The notes beneath the pieces were generated by a model. It was not told where the DNA came from and made no database searches. It was given only the letters and a program-made list of their open reading frames with translations. Made by a program: the position numbers and the translations under genes. A stretch of DNA of 64,000 nt from Ficedula albicollis (Eukaryota > Chordata > Aves > Passeriformes > Muscicapidae): contig NC_021675.1 of NCBI RefSeq assembly GCF_000247815.1, forward strand, positions 68,922,051-68,986,050, given 5' to 3'. Positions 1 to 12,608 of the stretch are shown here, in pieces (the first letter of the stretch is position 1; the number at the start of each line of letters is the position of its first letter).

Positions 1-157
1 AAAAGTGACAATGTCCATTCTAGAAATAAAGAAGTTTATTTCATCTTTTAGTTTTTTTCAAGCTTTTCAATGTGTTGTGATTGGAAAGAAAAACCCATTA
101 AAAGTACTGAGTTACTTGGCTGCTCCCTGGCAACTTTTACCTAACAATCCCAACCCA
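1..157. other. unique sequence, no gene seen
   Basis: AT-rich single-copy-looking sequence leading into the satellite. No coding or RNA feature is visible. Confidence 0.5.
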
Positions 158-445
<288 letters not shown>

Positions 446-898
446 ATATACTATATACTATATACTATATACTATATACTATATACTATATACTATATAC
501 TATATACTATATACTATATACTATATACTATATACTATATACTATATACTATATACTATATACTATATACTATATACTATATACTATATACTATATACTA
601 TATACTATATACTATATACTATATACTATATACTATATACTATATACTATATACTATATACTATATACTATATACTATATACTATATACTATATACTATA
701 TACTATATACTATATACTATATACTATATACTATATACTATATACTATATACTATATACTATATACTATATACTATATACTATATACTATATACTATATA
801 CTATATACTATATACTATATACTATATACTATATACTATATACTATATACTATATACTATATACTATATACTATATACTATATACTATATACTATATA
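446..898. repeat. ATATACT satellite, about 64 copies
   Basis: An almost perfectly regular 7-bp unit (ATATACT) runs for about 450 bp with no interruption that I can see. Such homogeneity implies recent expansion or collapse in assembly. It ends in ATATTTTATATTTATC, where unique sequence resumes. Confidence 0.95.
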
Positions 899-3610
899 TT
901 TTATATTTATCTGATAAAAAATGCCACAAATATTTGTGGTTAGAAATTCTTCAAGACAAGAAATCTGAATGAAAATGATCTGGCAAGAGCTGGAATCAAC
1001 TGCCTTGTGAACTACACTGATTCCAAGCCCTCATTTATTTTTGTAAAACAACCTTGTCTGCTTTTTTCTTTCTTCCACGGAGAGTTTGAAAACATCAATT
1101 TTTCCACCTCTAAACAGAATCTCCAAATGGCAAGAATGGTTTGGTCTCTTCTTTTTGAAAGAAATGGAAACAAGTGCTCAGATGTATTAAAAAACTGAGC
1201 CTGGAAAGCTTTGAAGTACTGCTAAAATTCAAGGCACTGAGCTGAAATCACTTCAGATTTGCCCTTGTAGATGATAATGGCATCTTCACTCTTTCCCCCC
1301 AAACACTTACTTAGCTACCAAAAGCAAAGCTGGCATTTTATGTATGTTGATGTTATTCACTGAGGTTCATTGTAAAACTGTCTAATCCAAAATATTTTTG
1401 ATTATTTGTCATTTTATTACTGATGGAACTCAGGAATGAGGAAAAACCAGGAGTCCCAGGCACAAGGTTTGCAAATTTTTCCTTCTATCACTCCAACTCG
1501 AACTCACTCTCTCTTGGTTCCTAACTCAGTGCTACAACACATTGCTGTTATTTCCCAATTTTCTTTACATCCTGGCAGGAAAGAAGCCTCAAGAGGAGGA
1601 CAGCAGCTTCTACTCATTCTGGTTGTTCATGGAGAGAAAGATGGAATGGGTCCCTCTTAGTGGGAAATGAACCTCAGGAGGTTCAAAGAGCCAGTTTGAG
1701 CCCATCCATGGGATGTGCAGAAGTTATGAGCACACCCTTATGAAGAAGCTTGAGAACAAATTACCTTTTAAGGTGAAAAAAAAAAAAATCTTTACGTGGA
1801 GTCTACTAGAGGTACTGAAAGGGAGATGCTTAGCAAGAAACGAAGGTGTAATAACCCCAATATGATAATTGCCACTGTCCTGGTGGTTATATATTACATG
1901 TTCAAACTCAAGAGACTGCACAGCCAAAAACCCTTTGGATTTCTTATAAACCAACTCCCCTGTTTATTATAAACACAGCCAAGACTGGGAATCAGCAGGA
2001 GCAGTGATGAAAGAATTACTTCTGCTCCTCTGAGAAGCCTGGCAGCTTTCCCTCTGCTAATGCTTCCTCTTTGTGTCTCCTAAGAGCTCAGCCCTATTTG
2101 CTGCAATCTTCATTGTGGGCGCTCAGTGCTCAGTGTCTGCAATGCCCCTGCCAGCCTGACATTGAGTAATAGCTTTCTAAAAATGCCTCGAAGGCCGTTT
2201 TCAATGTGGCAAAATGGTCTGTAACAAAATAGGTAAATGCAAAAACCACGTGGGATTTATATAAAAAGCCCCTGAAGAAGGGAAGGAAACTAATTGCTGT
2301 CTGTGTTCAGCTGTTCTGTTAAAACATCTTTTGCTTCAACACTTTTCATGGATACAATGCTAATACACTTTCTTCTGGGGAGATGTAGCTTTTCTCACAT
2401 GAATGTCTATCACCTCAGAGATAAGACATTATTCAGGTCAAGAAACGTGCCAGGAAAAAAAGAGTCACATATGGGAGCAGTTTCAGACACTTTACTCTTT
2501 TCCAAGGCCTTGCAGAGCCTCGTGGAAGGTCCTTCCATGTGTCAATCATCTCCACAGTCCCAGCTTCTGATTGAGAGGTGTAATAAAATCCCTGCTAATG
2601 GTGGGAAATGGTAAAATAGATCAAAGGAAAAATCTTCTCTGGTTGTAAATACTTCTGTCTACATAAACCTAACTATGATCTGTATGTGCTAACTTATATG
2701 TGAAATTTTATTCCATATTTATAAGTACTGAGGGTTGACAGCCATCTACACAAGACGACAGAGCAGTCTCCTAAATCTCTGTCTTCTCAGCAACCAGATT
2801 CTTGGGACTGGAAAGAAACCACAAAGAAATAATGCTTTAAGATCCAAAAAAACCATGTTGGATAGATGGCTGCCAAAGACTTTCTCTTCTGGTAATTGTC
2901 TTTTCCTGTCTCCACTGGAACAGAAGCAGAGTTGATGAGCTTTGTTGAGGCACACTTTATGGCTGGGTTTCTTTCTGTGACCATCACACACAATCTGTGT
3001 GAGCTGAGTGCTCTGCCAAGGCTGCCCTAGGTGGGAATGTCACCTCAGCGTCACTGGAATTTCTTACCAGGGGCAGAGAACAGTGTGTTATCAACGAGTG
3101 AGGATGTGCCACTCTCCCCACCACAGCCAGGAGCACCTTAGAGACACTTTTAGCTCAGAAAACCTCACAGGAAGTGGATTTGGCAATCAACCTGGCAGCT
3201 TTCACTCCAGAGAAGCCATTATTTCAATCAGCCACATGCTGTCTCTTTTTCCCCAAAGTAGACACTGCAGGGTGTAGCCTGAGATGTCCAAATTTTATTT
3301 CATAACTGTTCTGCTTTATATTTCATTTGTTTTAGCTTTTCCATTTCTCTTAGCTCTGCCAGCTATTGGGAAGCTTTATTATTATTTTTACAGCTTTCCA
3401 AATGCATTGCAGGGTTATAACAAGCATTTTCAATGTCTTGAGGCAGTTCCCTCCTGCCTGTTGCTAAACTGCTTTGAGTAATGTGGTTATTAAAAAAATA
3501 AATATATCTCTGTGCAATGCATCTAAATGTGATCCTCTCTGAAAATAACTTTAAATTCTCTACCACATCCTTGGCTCAGAGGTTTTGGGGGGATTTTTTT
3601 TTTTTTTTTA
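899..3610. other. unique sequence, no gene seen
   Basis: No transposon family, RNA gene or convincing exon is recognised. Short open frames here have no family resemblance. A TATATAAAA box follows a CACGTG E-box near 2248-2270, but no transcript structure is visible downstream. Confidence 0.5.
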
Positions 3611-3860
3611 ATCCTTCTCTCTCAAGTCTTTCAGTCACAGCTGAACTTTCCAGGAATAAAAGTTCCGAGAGTGTTACACATGGTACGATGAAATTCTGCA
3701 ACTAATCCTTCTCTCTCAAGTCTTTCAGTCACAGCTGAACTTTCCAGGAATAAAAGTTCCGAGAATGTTACACATGGTACGATGAAATTCTGCAAGCAGC
3801 TGAACTTTCCAGGAATAAAAGTTCCGAGAGTGTTACACATGGTACGATGAAATTCTGCAA
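3611..3860. repeat. local tandem array, 94-bp unit, 2.7 copies
   Basis: Copies start at 3611 and 3705, and a partial third copy at 3797 begins 27 bases into the unit. Copies 1 and 3 read GAGAGTG where copy 2 reads GAGAATG; otherwise they are identical. The A-B-A order recurs in three other arrays of this window and suggests alternating alleles in the assembly rather than an old duplication. Confidence 0.95.
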
Positions 3861-4175
3861 CAGAAATGACACAAACTTTTATCCACTTGTTGGAGTCAGG
3901 TGGTTTCAAGAAATATCAAATATTATTTCAAGAAATAGGTTCTGCTCAAAGCACCATCATGTTCCTCTGCTCTGTGTGTTTCTGAAGCAGTCATGGCTTT
4001 CATCACTTCACTTTTAAGGAGCTTTCTGCTCTTTATCTGCATGCTGAACTACAGGCAGTGAGCACCTGGCAGTCTGAATTGCTTGAATTGTCAGAGCCAT
4101 TATTAGGAGTGGACTAGAAGAAAATCTTGTTAAGAAATAACATCCTCTGCTTTTCTACATAACCACATCTATGCT

Positions 4176-4240
4176 AAAAAAAAAAAAAAAAACCAAAAAA
4201 AAAAACAGCAGCCCAAAATATAAACCAAAAAAAAAAAAAA
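4176..4240. repeat. A-rich low-complexity tract
   Basis: Three A-runs of 11 to 17 bases are separated by CC, CAGCAGCCC and similar breaks. It is low-complexity sequence with no recognisable element attached. Confidence 0.85.
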
Positions 4241-4658
4241 CAGAATAAAATCTTTAAAGACACCTGCTTGTCAAGACCTTCTGAAATTATTAAAAAAGGA
4301 CAGAGAAAGCAAATTATCTTTAGAGGTTCTCTGCTGCAGCCACTGAATTTTGTGACCGAAAGCCCTTCTTTCAACCACAAACACCTTCAAAAAGAAAATA
4401 AAATAAATGCAGAGTGAATTCAAAGTAAAGTAAGGTGTCCTTAGGAAGATTCCAGTAACTGAGTGTCCTGTTTCAGTTCCCGTGTCACTGTGACCCAGCT
4501 GCTGCACAGCACAGACCAAGCACCCTCCTCTGTGGCACTTTTAGGAGTCTGGCTGGAGCAGAGCCCTGCCAGCCGTGAGAGACTGTGGTGGTGATAGGGA
4601 ACAGCAGCTTGTGCTCACCCTCCAGAGCTGGAACAATCCAAACGGGCATCTCAAGGAC

Positions 4659-4935
4659 TCATGGAATCGTTAAGGTTGGGAAAGACCTCTGGGACCATCA
4701 AGCCCAGCTGTCAGCCCAGCCCTACCCCCATGGCCATCACTAAATCATGTCCTCACGTGCCATATTCTCATATTTGGGATGTTTTTTTCAACACTTTTGG
4801 GGGTGGTGACTCCTGTACTGCCCTGGGAATCTTGTTCCAGTGCTTAACAACCTTTTCCATGAAGAATTTTTTTCTGTTACCAATCTAAAGCTCTCCTGAT
4901 GCAACTTGAGGCTGTTTCCTCCTGTCCTGTCCTAA
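4659..4935 (-). mobile_element. CR1 LINE 3' fragment
   Basis: The lower-coordinate end is the complement of a CR1 3' terminus (GAATCGTTAAGGTTGGGAAAG). The body then follows the familiar CR1 course: GACCTCTGGGACCATCAAG, GGTGACTCC, CTTGTTCCAGTGC and GAGGCTGTTTCCTCCTGTCC. The element is 5'-truncated, about 275 bp long, and encodes nothing. Its sequence type differs from the CR1 copies at 12139 and 59375, so it belongs to another subfamily. Confidence 0.88.
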
Positions 4936-5600
4936 GGAGACTCTGGGCCTGGAGAAAGTGTCTGTGGGTCAGCACTGTCCTGGAAGAGCAGTGGTGACCT
5001 TGGTTTTGGTAGAAAGAGGGTGATGGGCAGCAATAAAAGGGTGGAAAGTTGTGCAGGAGAAGTGAATGGGCTTTGGGTGGTTTAACTCAGCAGCTCCTCT
5101 GTTTTACAGCTCTGCCTACACAACAGCTAAAACCATTTTTCAGTGAAGGATCAGTGAATTCATTTCCAACATCTTTTTTAAAAAAACGATAACCAAGCTG
5201 GCTTGGGGAAAGCAGGCAGAGGCATCAGGGACAATTCACAGAGCTTTGGGATAGACTTGCAGCTGCTGAGGAAGTTGGTTTTACCTGCTAGAGGAGGGAA
5301 GGTGCTGACAGAAAAGATTGTGAACATGGGCAGTTTGCATTTCTTTAGCAAACTTCACCTTCCAGCAAGAGTTGCTCAGGAAATCTTTTCCACAGTGTGA
5401 TGATATCTGACAGAAAATTGTAGCTGCTGATGGGGAAAATGGCATGTGCTTAACCAGAAAGGACTTATCCATCTGCTCCTCACTACTAAAAAATATCTGA
5501 TTATAATGGGAAAGGTCTAAAAATATTCTTTAATTTTCAATTGAACACTTCACTGCACAAAGCACTACACAAGGCTTTTTTTGGGCTCCTTCTCAACATG

Positions 5601-5658
5601 TTGGAACAAGATGATCTTTAAGGTTCCTTCCAATCCAAACCAGTCTATAATTTTATGA
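5601..5658 (+). mobile_element. CR1 LINE 3' tip
   Basis: Only the last ~58 bp of a CR1 remains, with the hallmark GATGATCTTTAAGGTTCC followed by a degraded CTATAATTTTATGA terminus. It is heavily 5'-truncated. Confidence 0.8.
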
Positions 5659-7106
5659 ACTCTTTTTTTTCTGTTTACAAATGTACAGACACTTGCTTTA
5701 AAAATCACTAATTGTCAAAATAGAAATAAAAATGACAGTCTGACTCTTGGAGACAAACTTTATCCATAACTCAATTGAAAACAACTTTTAACAACCCTTA
5801 ATGACAAGAAATGAATTGAAAAATAAAACCATGAAGGTCAACATGAAACTTCACATTGAAATGCTGCTCCAGTGCTTAGAGAAGAGTGAGCTGTGAAAAT
5901 ATATTGCTTTTGGCCCAGAGAGTCAGACTAATGGTGGGACAAGGATGATCCAGCAGAGGTTTTGAACTGAGCTCTGTGCATTGCTGGGATGGGGCTCTGG
6001 GAGTTCAGTCCCTTCTGTGTGATTAATAAACAGCAGTTAATGGGCAGGAGGGACCAGCAGATCAATCACGGTGACATCCTGCAGAACAAAGCTCGTGAGA
6101 GCTCACCCACTTGTCCTGCACAGCTTCCAGAAAAACATCCAGCCCTGATCTGTGGAGAGCCAAAGATGGAAAATCTGCTGACTCCTTTGGGACCCTGTTT
6201 CACTCTTAAAAATCTCTGTCCTTTCAGCCACTGCAATACCCCTAGTTTAACTTTTCCAGCTGTTGTTTCTCACTAACATTTTCCTTCCCAACCTAAAAAA
6301 CTGTTTTGCATTTGTGCTTATCTCCCCACAGGAAAAGTAACATTACTTTAATTTTTATCTAATAGTAATTATAATTTATTATTCTTCTAAGTAATGCTGA
6401 TAATCAAGTTTCCTTCCTCATGTTTCTTTTTGATAGTTTATTAGTGCATGGCGCTTCTCACAGCCCTCAAAACATTTTTGCAGCTAATTTCTTTATTTTT
6501 CCAGGATTGTCCTGGGAGATTCTGCATAATGTGACCACCAGCTCAGCAATGCTCTAAATGCATATATTAGGTAGATGTTGATAATTTTCAGCTTCTTGTT
6601 TGAAGGGTCTCTTCATTTTCCCAAGACAAAATGCTGAACTTTTCACATAGTCTGTGTTGTAATGAGTGTTGCATTGCACATTTTACTATTTCTTTACTTT
6701 CTGATTTCATATGGCCAAATGTTGTGTCTGACATGCTAAAACTAATAAAATTACATGAACTACCACATTATTTCAATTCAACTGGTATTTTAAAGAAGTA
6801 ATGGGATGTATCTACCCACCTGCATTGCACCTGTGAAGTTGCACCAGGCAATTATTCTACAGGAAGTCAGTTCTGGTTCAGTCCTCTGCCTTTCACCTTG
6901 GCTGTCCAACCTGAATTTACTGATCACATCATCTTCCTCAAGGAGAGGAGGCTGCTGTACTTTCTGATTTAGAGCTCACTCCTCACCCTGCAATCACAGT
7001 TCTCATTTTGAGAGTCTGCCACACTGATGGTGGCCTGAACCATGAAACCTCTTGTGCAAATTTAAATACTCCCTGGCTGTGAATGTGATTGATAGCCCAG
7101 CCAGAG
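5659..7106. other. unique sequence, no gene seen
   Basis: AT-rich sequence between a CR1 tip and the solo LTR. A 95-codon open frame at 5989-6276 shows no recognisable domain and is probably chance. Confidence 0.5.
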
Positions 7107-7834
7107 ATGTCTGTAGTGGCTGAACTTCAGCCAGTAACCAAGTACCACACAGGCCCTTGGTCACCTCACTCCTGCTCCCCTCCCTGGTGGGATGGGGAGG
7201 AGAGTCAGGAAAAAAATCCCAAAACCCTATAGGTTGAGATAGGAACAGTTTAATAATTGAAATAATAATGATAAAGGCAAGTGATGCCCAACACAATTGC
7301 TCACCACCTGCTGGCCAATGCCCAGCCCTTCCCCCTGCAGTGACTGTCCCCTCCTGGTCAAGTCCAGGTTGAATACTGGGAATTATGTTCTATGGACATG
7401 GAGAAGGAGAAGGAGAAGGAGAAGAAGAAGAGAAGGAGAAGGAGGAAGAGAAAGGAACAAACCCCAAGAGAAGCAAGTGATGCCCAACACAATTGCTCAC
7501 CACCTGCTGGCCAATGCCCAGCCCTTCCCCCTGCAGTGATTGTCCCCTCCTGGTCAAGCCCAGCTTGAATATTGGGAATTATGTTCTATGGACATGTTTC
7601 TATGGTTAAATATTGGGAATTATGTTCTGTGAACTGGAATATTCCCATGGCCAATTGCTCCCTCCCAGTACATGGAAAACCAAAACATCCTTGATGTAGA
7701 CTAAGCATGACTTAGTAACAATTAAAACACCATTGTGTTATCAACATTATTCCTGTACTGCATCCAAAACACAGCACTATGCCAGCTGCGGGGAAGAAAA
7801 TTATCTCTATCCCAGCCAAAATCAGGACAATGTC
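7107..7834 (-). mobile_element. solo LTR of an avian endogenous retrovirus, with 5-bp target duplication
   Basis: The LTR spans 7112-7829 and is flanked on both sides by ATGTC (7107-7111 and 7830-7834), a perfect 5-bp target-site duplication. On the minus strand it starts TGTCCTGATTTTGGCTGGG and ends CCACTACA, giving the TG...CA termini. The sequence follows a very common bird LTR type that opens with TGTCCTGG, has an AT-rich stretch near the ATTAAA polyadenylation signal (minus strand, 7249-7254) and carries the GATGCCCAACACAATTGCTC block. A 5-bp duplication suits an ERVL-like integrase, but the family name is not certain. No internal retroviral genes lie beside it, so it is a solo LTR. A second partial copy of its middle lies inside it (see the separate repeat entry). 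Confidence 0.9.
7277..7596. repeat. 124-bp duplication inside the LTR, separated by a purine tract
   Basis: Copies at 7277-7400 and 7473-7596 differ at only about four positions (for example GTGACTG against GTGATTG). Between them is a pure-purine GAA/GGA tract at 7401-7460. The arrangement of duplicate, simple filler, duplicate is also seen around the C-runs of this window. Confidence 0.92.
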
Positions 7835-8330
7835 CCACAGAGCCTCTTCCTTGGCTGCTCCCTCTCCCAGAAAGGGTTTCACATGTCATAAGAAACACAC
7901 TGTTATGGCTTTTGCTTTGTCATCATCTGGCTAAAAATTATGAGTAATATTTTATACAGATGCATCCTGTCTGTCTGCATTTTGTGAAAATGAGGCAATC
8001 TGAATCTGACTCCTTCCCCTCTGCAATTTTCTCATGGGATTCATCAAATCCCATTGTGTTCTCACCGAAGAAGACACTTCTCTTTTAAGCACCGTGAGTC
8101 AATGCCAAAAAGGTGACAGTCAGGGGAAGATCAGAGAAAGCAACACCCACAGGTTTGGTAACTGTCTGTAGAGAGGAAAAAATGAGCTGGAGAAGTTCCA
8201 AAATATGAGATAAACATTTTGTTTAATAAAAAATATGATAAAGCATGTATTTGTGATACGCACATATTAATCAGAAGAGATGTTGCTACTTGCATCAAAA
8301 CCCTCATAATGATTTTTAGAGAATCTCAGA
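7835..8330. other. unique sequence, no gene seen
   Basis: Sequence between the LTR and the next CR1 fragment. Nothing recognisable was found. Confidence 0.5.
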
Positions 8331-8510
8331 GTTACAGAATGGTTTGGGTGGGAAGGGACATAAAGATTATCCAGTTCCTGCCCCTTGGACACTTCCAGGG
8401 ATCCAGTGCCCAGCCACAGCTTCTCTGGGCACCCTGTGCCAGGGCCTCACCTCCCTCACAGCCAAGAATTTCTTCCATATATGTAACCTAAATTCCCCCT
8501 CTTTCAGTTT
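8331..8510 (-). mobile_element. CR1 LINE 3' fragment
   Basis: It begins at the 3' end with TTACAGAATGGTTTGGGTG and GAAGGGACATAAAGATTATCC. It runs through CACTTCCAGGGATCC and CACAGCTTCTCTGGGC to a degraded ATTCCCCCTCTTTCAGTTTG. It is truncated at its 5' side and carries a deletion after the first 60 bp relative to usual CR1 order. Confidence 0.87.
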
Positions 8511-9587
8511 GCAAGCAGCATTTTATTACTTTCCTTAATAAAATCACTCCTATTAAATGTTAACAATGAAGCAAAATCTACCATGTTTTCCTTTTTGAAT
8601 TTGTGATTGGATTTTGTTGTTGAGAGGTTTTTATGGCAAGGATTTCCAAAGCCATTTAACCACCTAAATCTGTTGTACTCTGAAGTTGCAGCATCTGTTT
8701 TTTTCCAGTGTGATCTTGATGTGCCCAATGCAAGCAGTTCAGATACTGAACTCTACATATTTCCTTTGGTCACATCTCTAGACTTGCTTACCCTCTTGTT
8801 TTCTCACCCTTTTTGCTCTAAAGCCCCTGAAAAGCCCCCATGACTCAAATAATTACTTTCACTAAACCATTCATGCACATGACACTGGATCATGTGTCTG
8901 TATTAGACTAAATTAAGGCTTTTGGCATTGAGCCCCTGCCCAAAAGAATTCCCTGTATCTGCATCTTGTTACAGCCTGCATCCCATCCAAATGCCAGGCT
9001 CAGCTCAACAATTTCACAATCCTTTTGAGCAAACACAATGGAATATGGTTATTTTGCAGAATTTTGCTGTAAATCTGGAGAAAAAATTGCCCTTTGGAGG
9101 TTTACTGGTCATTGAAACTTACAGGGTTTCTCACCCACATGAACAAACCAAAAATTGTTTACCCAGAGCTGTTCTGTTGAATCCATCATAATTTTTTGCA
9201 CATTGTTGGGTTTCACCATAAAAAATAACTCTATTTTTTTAATCACAGAACTATTAAAGCAATTGAAAGACATGGAACTAAAGATAAAGGTGATTTAAAC
9301 CAAAATAGAAATCCCGATTTATGCTACATCATAGTTATTTAAAACAGGTTAATTTAAAACCTGAATAGATTAAAATGTCCTTCTGCCAATGGTTTAAATC
9401 CCTGGTGGGGCAAAGACAACCCAGCTGGATTTTTTTTTTTTTTTTTTGTGTTCAGGGGGTCTTTGGTCAGTATCTTGCAGGAAGCTGGATGGTTAATGAG
9501 GTCAGACACATTTGTTGGTCAGAAGTAGTCATGTTGCCAAAGGGAACTTTGGGAACTCAGAAATTCTCTCTTATTCTGCCCTAATAA
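8511..9587. other. unique sequence, no gene seen
   Basis: No gene, RNA or transposon recognised. It contains a 17-base T-run near 9430. Confidence 0.5.
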
Positions 9588-9830
9588 GAATGATATTTAG
9601 AGGAGATTTGTTGAAGTAATTAGGTACCCCACAGGTGCAGATTTTTATTCATATTACACATTAGTTGGTAAGAATGATATTTAGAGGAGATTTGTTGAAG
9701 CAATTAGGTACCCCACAACTGCAGATTTTTATTCATGTTACACATTAGTTGAATGATATTTAGAGGAGATTTGTTGAAGTAATTAGGTACCCCACAGGTG
9801 CAGATTTTTATTCATATTACACATTAGTTG
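9588..9830. repeat. three-copy tandem array, 79-84 bp
   Basis: Copies start at 9588, 9672 and 9751. Copies 1 and 3 are identical over 80 bp, while copy 2 differs at four sites (GAAGCAATT, CACAACTG, CATGTTAC). This is another A-B-A array. The sequence outside it is unique. Confidence 0.95.
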
Positions 9831-9977
9831 GGCCATGGTTGGCTTTTAGTGCAAACCTCAGCTTTGGGCTGCCAGGTTCAAATGGGGTTTCAGAGCCAGG
9901 CTTCTTCCAAAGGCTCTTGGACTAGAAATGAGCTGTGAAGGACAACCCTGAAATGGCAATGGAAGCCCACCCCACAC

Positions 9978-10052
9978 AGAATCATGGAATGTCCTGAGTT
10001 CCACAGGGACAGTCAGCCCCAGTTCCTGCACTGGGCAGCCCCAAGAATCCAG
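9978..10052 (-). mobile_element. degraded CR1 LINE 3' fragment
   Basis: AGAATCATGGAATGTCCTGAG followed by CAGGGACAGTCAGCCCCAG and CTGCACTGGGCAGCCCCAAG resembles the 3' end of the CR1 subfamily that reads 'ATCCTGAGTTGGAAGGGACC'. It is short and damaged. Confidence 0.65.
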
Positions 10053-10348
10053 GAGGATGGAGAGATGCTTCCTCTCAGAAAGGAGACAAGGATGTTCCTT
10101 ATTCAGGAGGATGATGTTTAGTCTCAGGATACTTCACATTATGGGAAAATCTAACCTGATTATCAGTTTAGAGTTTTATCATTTAATCATCCAGAACAAT
10201 GATAGTTTAACTGGAGTTTAGGATGGGCACAAGAAGAAAGAAGGACTGAAACAGATTAGCTGAGACAGCAGGAACATCTTCAGCCTCAGAGGTTTCTCAG
10301 AGCAGGCAGGATGGGCTTACACAGGTTGTGCTGGTCCTGGAGCAGGAG

Positions 10349-10401
10349 GATGGACAAATTGACCTTCCAAGGTCCCTCTCAACTTCAGTTTAATAATTCC
10401 T
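10349..10401 (+). mobile_element. CR1 LINE 3' tip
   Basis: GGATGGACAAATTGACCTTCC and AAGGTCCCTCTCAACTTCAG match the final ~50 bp of a CR1 in sense orientation. The octamer tail has been lost. Confidence 0.65.
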
Positions 10402-11341
10402 GCACATAAAATAGGAATGGAATAATTCAAATTCACTGATGACAGGGTCTGAGGTGGGAGCTGAGAACCACAGGTCAGCCAGGATTGCTGCAAGGCTGCT
10501 TTCTTTTCCTGCCCAGCATTCTGGGGTGAAAGGATTTATTTAGGCTATTTAACAAGAAGCTCTTTTTGTGTTCCATAGCTTGGTGGCAAATTTAATTTGC
10601 TGAAGTTTGTAGAAATGTGCACAGAAATTAAGAGACAGCCAGAAGCACATCTTCTTCCTCTACCCTAAAGGTTATGGGGCAACATGAGAAAAAGGCAGAT
10701 GAACCAAAAAGAGCCTGGTCACAGTGAGAATAAAAATTTTGTCACCTTCCAGTATTTGACTCACTCCGTGCTTGAAGAAAAATGTTATTAATTCTGATGT
10801 AATGTAATTCTCCTTTCAGGGTCACATTTACAAACCCCAAAGAGCTCGTTTCAGCTGCAGCACACATTTGTTCTGCCCGTGTCAATCTCTTTTCCAATTA
10901 TCACCCTCTAGATCCCTTTGCAAACAGAATCAGTGCATGCAACTGGCTGAGAGGTTTGGGAACAACAAACAGAATGAGGTCATGATGAAAAGGTCACTCC
11001 TGATCCATACCTGACATCTCTCACTCTGCTCTGAAGCTGCTGTGAGGGGTTTCAAACTAAGACAGACCTGAGTGGGAAATCTGACCCTTTATTTTGAGTG
11101 ATATGGGATGACAGGTAAAGAAAGGGGGAGAAATTTATAGCTTAGCTATTTTAAAATTTATTTGCAAACAGAAAGGCTGAATTTTTTTTATTTTTTTTTT
11201 AAGAGTGAATCTCGGCAGATTGACAGAAATAAATTTAAATATTTTTAATTCTACACAGATCTAGGCCCTTTTTTTTCCCCCCATTGCTGATATCCAGACA
11301 CACTTTCTGGGAACCTGAGAGCTTTTAGTAAGATATTCCCT
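10402..11341. other. unique sequence, no gene seen
   Basis: No open frame of interest and no repeat recognised. Confidence 0.5.
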
Positions 11342-11485
11342 CATCCTTGGAAGGGTTCAAGGCCAGGTTGGACAGAGGACAGAGCTTGGAGCCACCTGGT
11401 TGAGTGGAAATTGTCCCTGCCCATGGCAAGGGATTGGGACAAAATCATCCTTAAGGTCTCTCCAAAACCATTCTGTGATTCTACA
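11342..11485 (+). mobile_element. CR1 LINE 3' fragment
   Basis: CR1 landmarks appear in sense order: GGGTTCAAGGCCAGGTTGGAC, CTTGGAGCCACCTGG, GTCCCTGCCCATGGCAAGG, AAGGTCTCTCC and a terminal CATTCTGTGATTCTAC. It is 5'-truncated. Confidence 0.88.
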
Positions 11486-12138
11486 TGTGGAAGGAAAAAA
11501 AAATTAGGCAGAGATTAAATAGATTAAAGATGCTTGAGGAACAAAAAGATCACTTTCCCTGAGAAAGCGTCTCTGACAATTTTACTTCAAGTGCAACAAA
11601 TATCTTAAGCCAGTGAAGAACTGTTGTTGTTTTCAGTACTCTCTTGTGTCTTCCTTATGATAACTCATATTTTTCTGCTTGCAAGACAGCACAAGGACAA
11701 TAAAATACATATGATCCTTGCTCACAAGAATAAGTCAGTGAAAATTTTGGGGGTAATCTATGGTTTTTTTTCAAGAACGGGATGTCTATACAGGAGATAT
11801 GAAATGAGGCATGAAGATAAGCAATAATTTTTAATCACACAGTCACTGCTTAATGGAACATACCATTGAAAACAAACAAAGTGATTGGGTGGAAGGTTTG
11901 TAGCTGAGGATCCAAGCCCAGTGACATGAATTTTGATTATTCTGGAATTTTTTTTTCTTTAAACATAGAAGGATTGAACACTGAAAAAAAAAGTTTCATG
12001 GAGACACCTGAACATGAACAGATGGGGGTTTTGATGAGATTTATCTCAGTTCTCTTTAGCCATCTGTTTTTATCTGAGGAGTTGTGGACCTGAGCAATTC
12101 TACTCCAGGTGTGTCATGATCTCACACAAGACAGGCAA
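11486..12138. other. unique sequence, no gene seen
   Basis: Nothing recognised apart from short A and T runs. Confidence 0.5.
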
Positions 12139-12608
12139 AATCACAGAATCCCAGAAAGTTTTGGGTTGGAAGGGACATCAAACATCATCCAGTTCCACCC
12201 TGCCATGGGCAGGAACACCTTCCACTAGCCCAGGTGGCTCCAAGCCCTGTCCAGCCTCCCTTGGACACTCCCAGGGATCCAGGGGCAGCCACAGCTGCTC
12301 TGGGCCTCCCCACCCTCCCAGGGAACAATTCCTTCCCAATATCCCATCCAGCCCTGCCCTCTGGCAGTGGGAGCCATTCCCTGTGTCCTGTCCCTCCATC
12401 CCTTGTCCCCAGTCCCTCTCCAGCTCTCCTGGAGCCCCTTTAGGCTCTGCAAGGGGCTCTGAGCTCTCCCTGGAGCCTTCCCTTCTCCAGGTGAGCACCC
12501 CCAGCTCTCCCAGCCTGGCTCCAGCTCTTGGAGCATCTCCTGGGCTCCTCTGGATTTGCTCCAGCAGCTCCACATCCCTCTGCTGTTGGGGATCTGCAGC
12601 TCTGCAGG
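12139..12608 (-). mobile_element. CR1 LINE 3' fragment, about 470 bp
   Basis: The 3' end is at low coordinates (TCACAGAATCCCAGAAAG, then TTGGAAGGGACATCAAACAT). The body passes CATGGGCAGG, ACCTTCCACTAGCCCAGG, the CCCTTGTCCCCAG region, and a part derived from the CR1 3' UTR or end of ORF2. Open frames on both strands here come from the GC-rich CR1 body and are not genes. The same subfamily lies in the opposite orientation at 59375-59886. Most of the element past 12351 is repeated at 13572 by the tandem duplication. Confidence 0.92.

Noticed and set aside
446..898. CRISPR-like array
   Set aside because: It is a 7-bp head-to-tail satellite with no spacers, in vertebrate DNA.
2245..2270. CACGTG followed by TATATAAAA, as a promoter
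   Set aside because: No start site, exon or CpG enrichment nearby. TATA-like words are common in AT-rich DNA.
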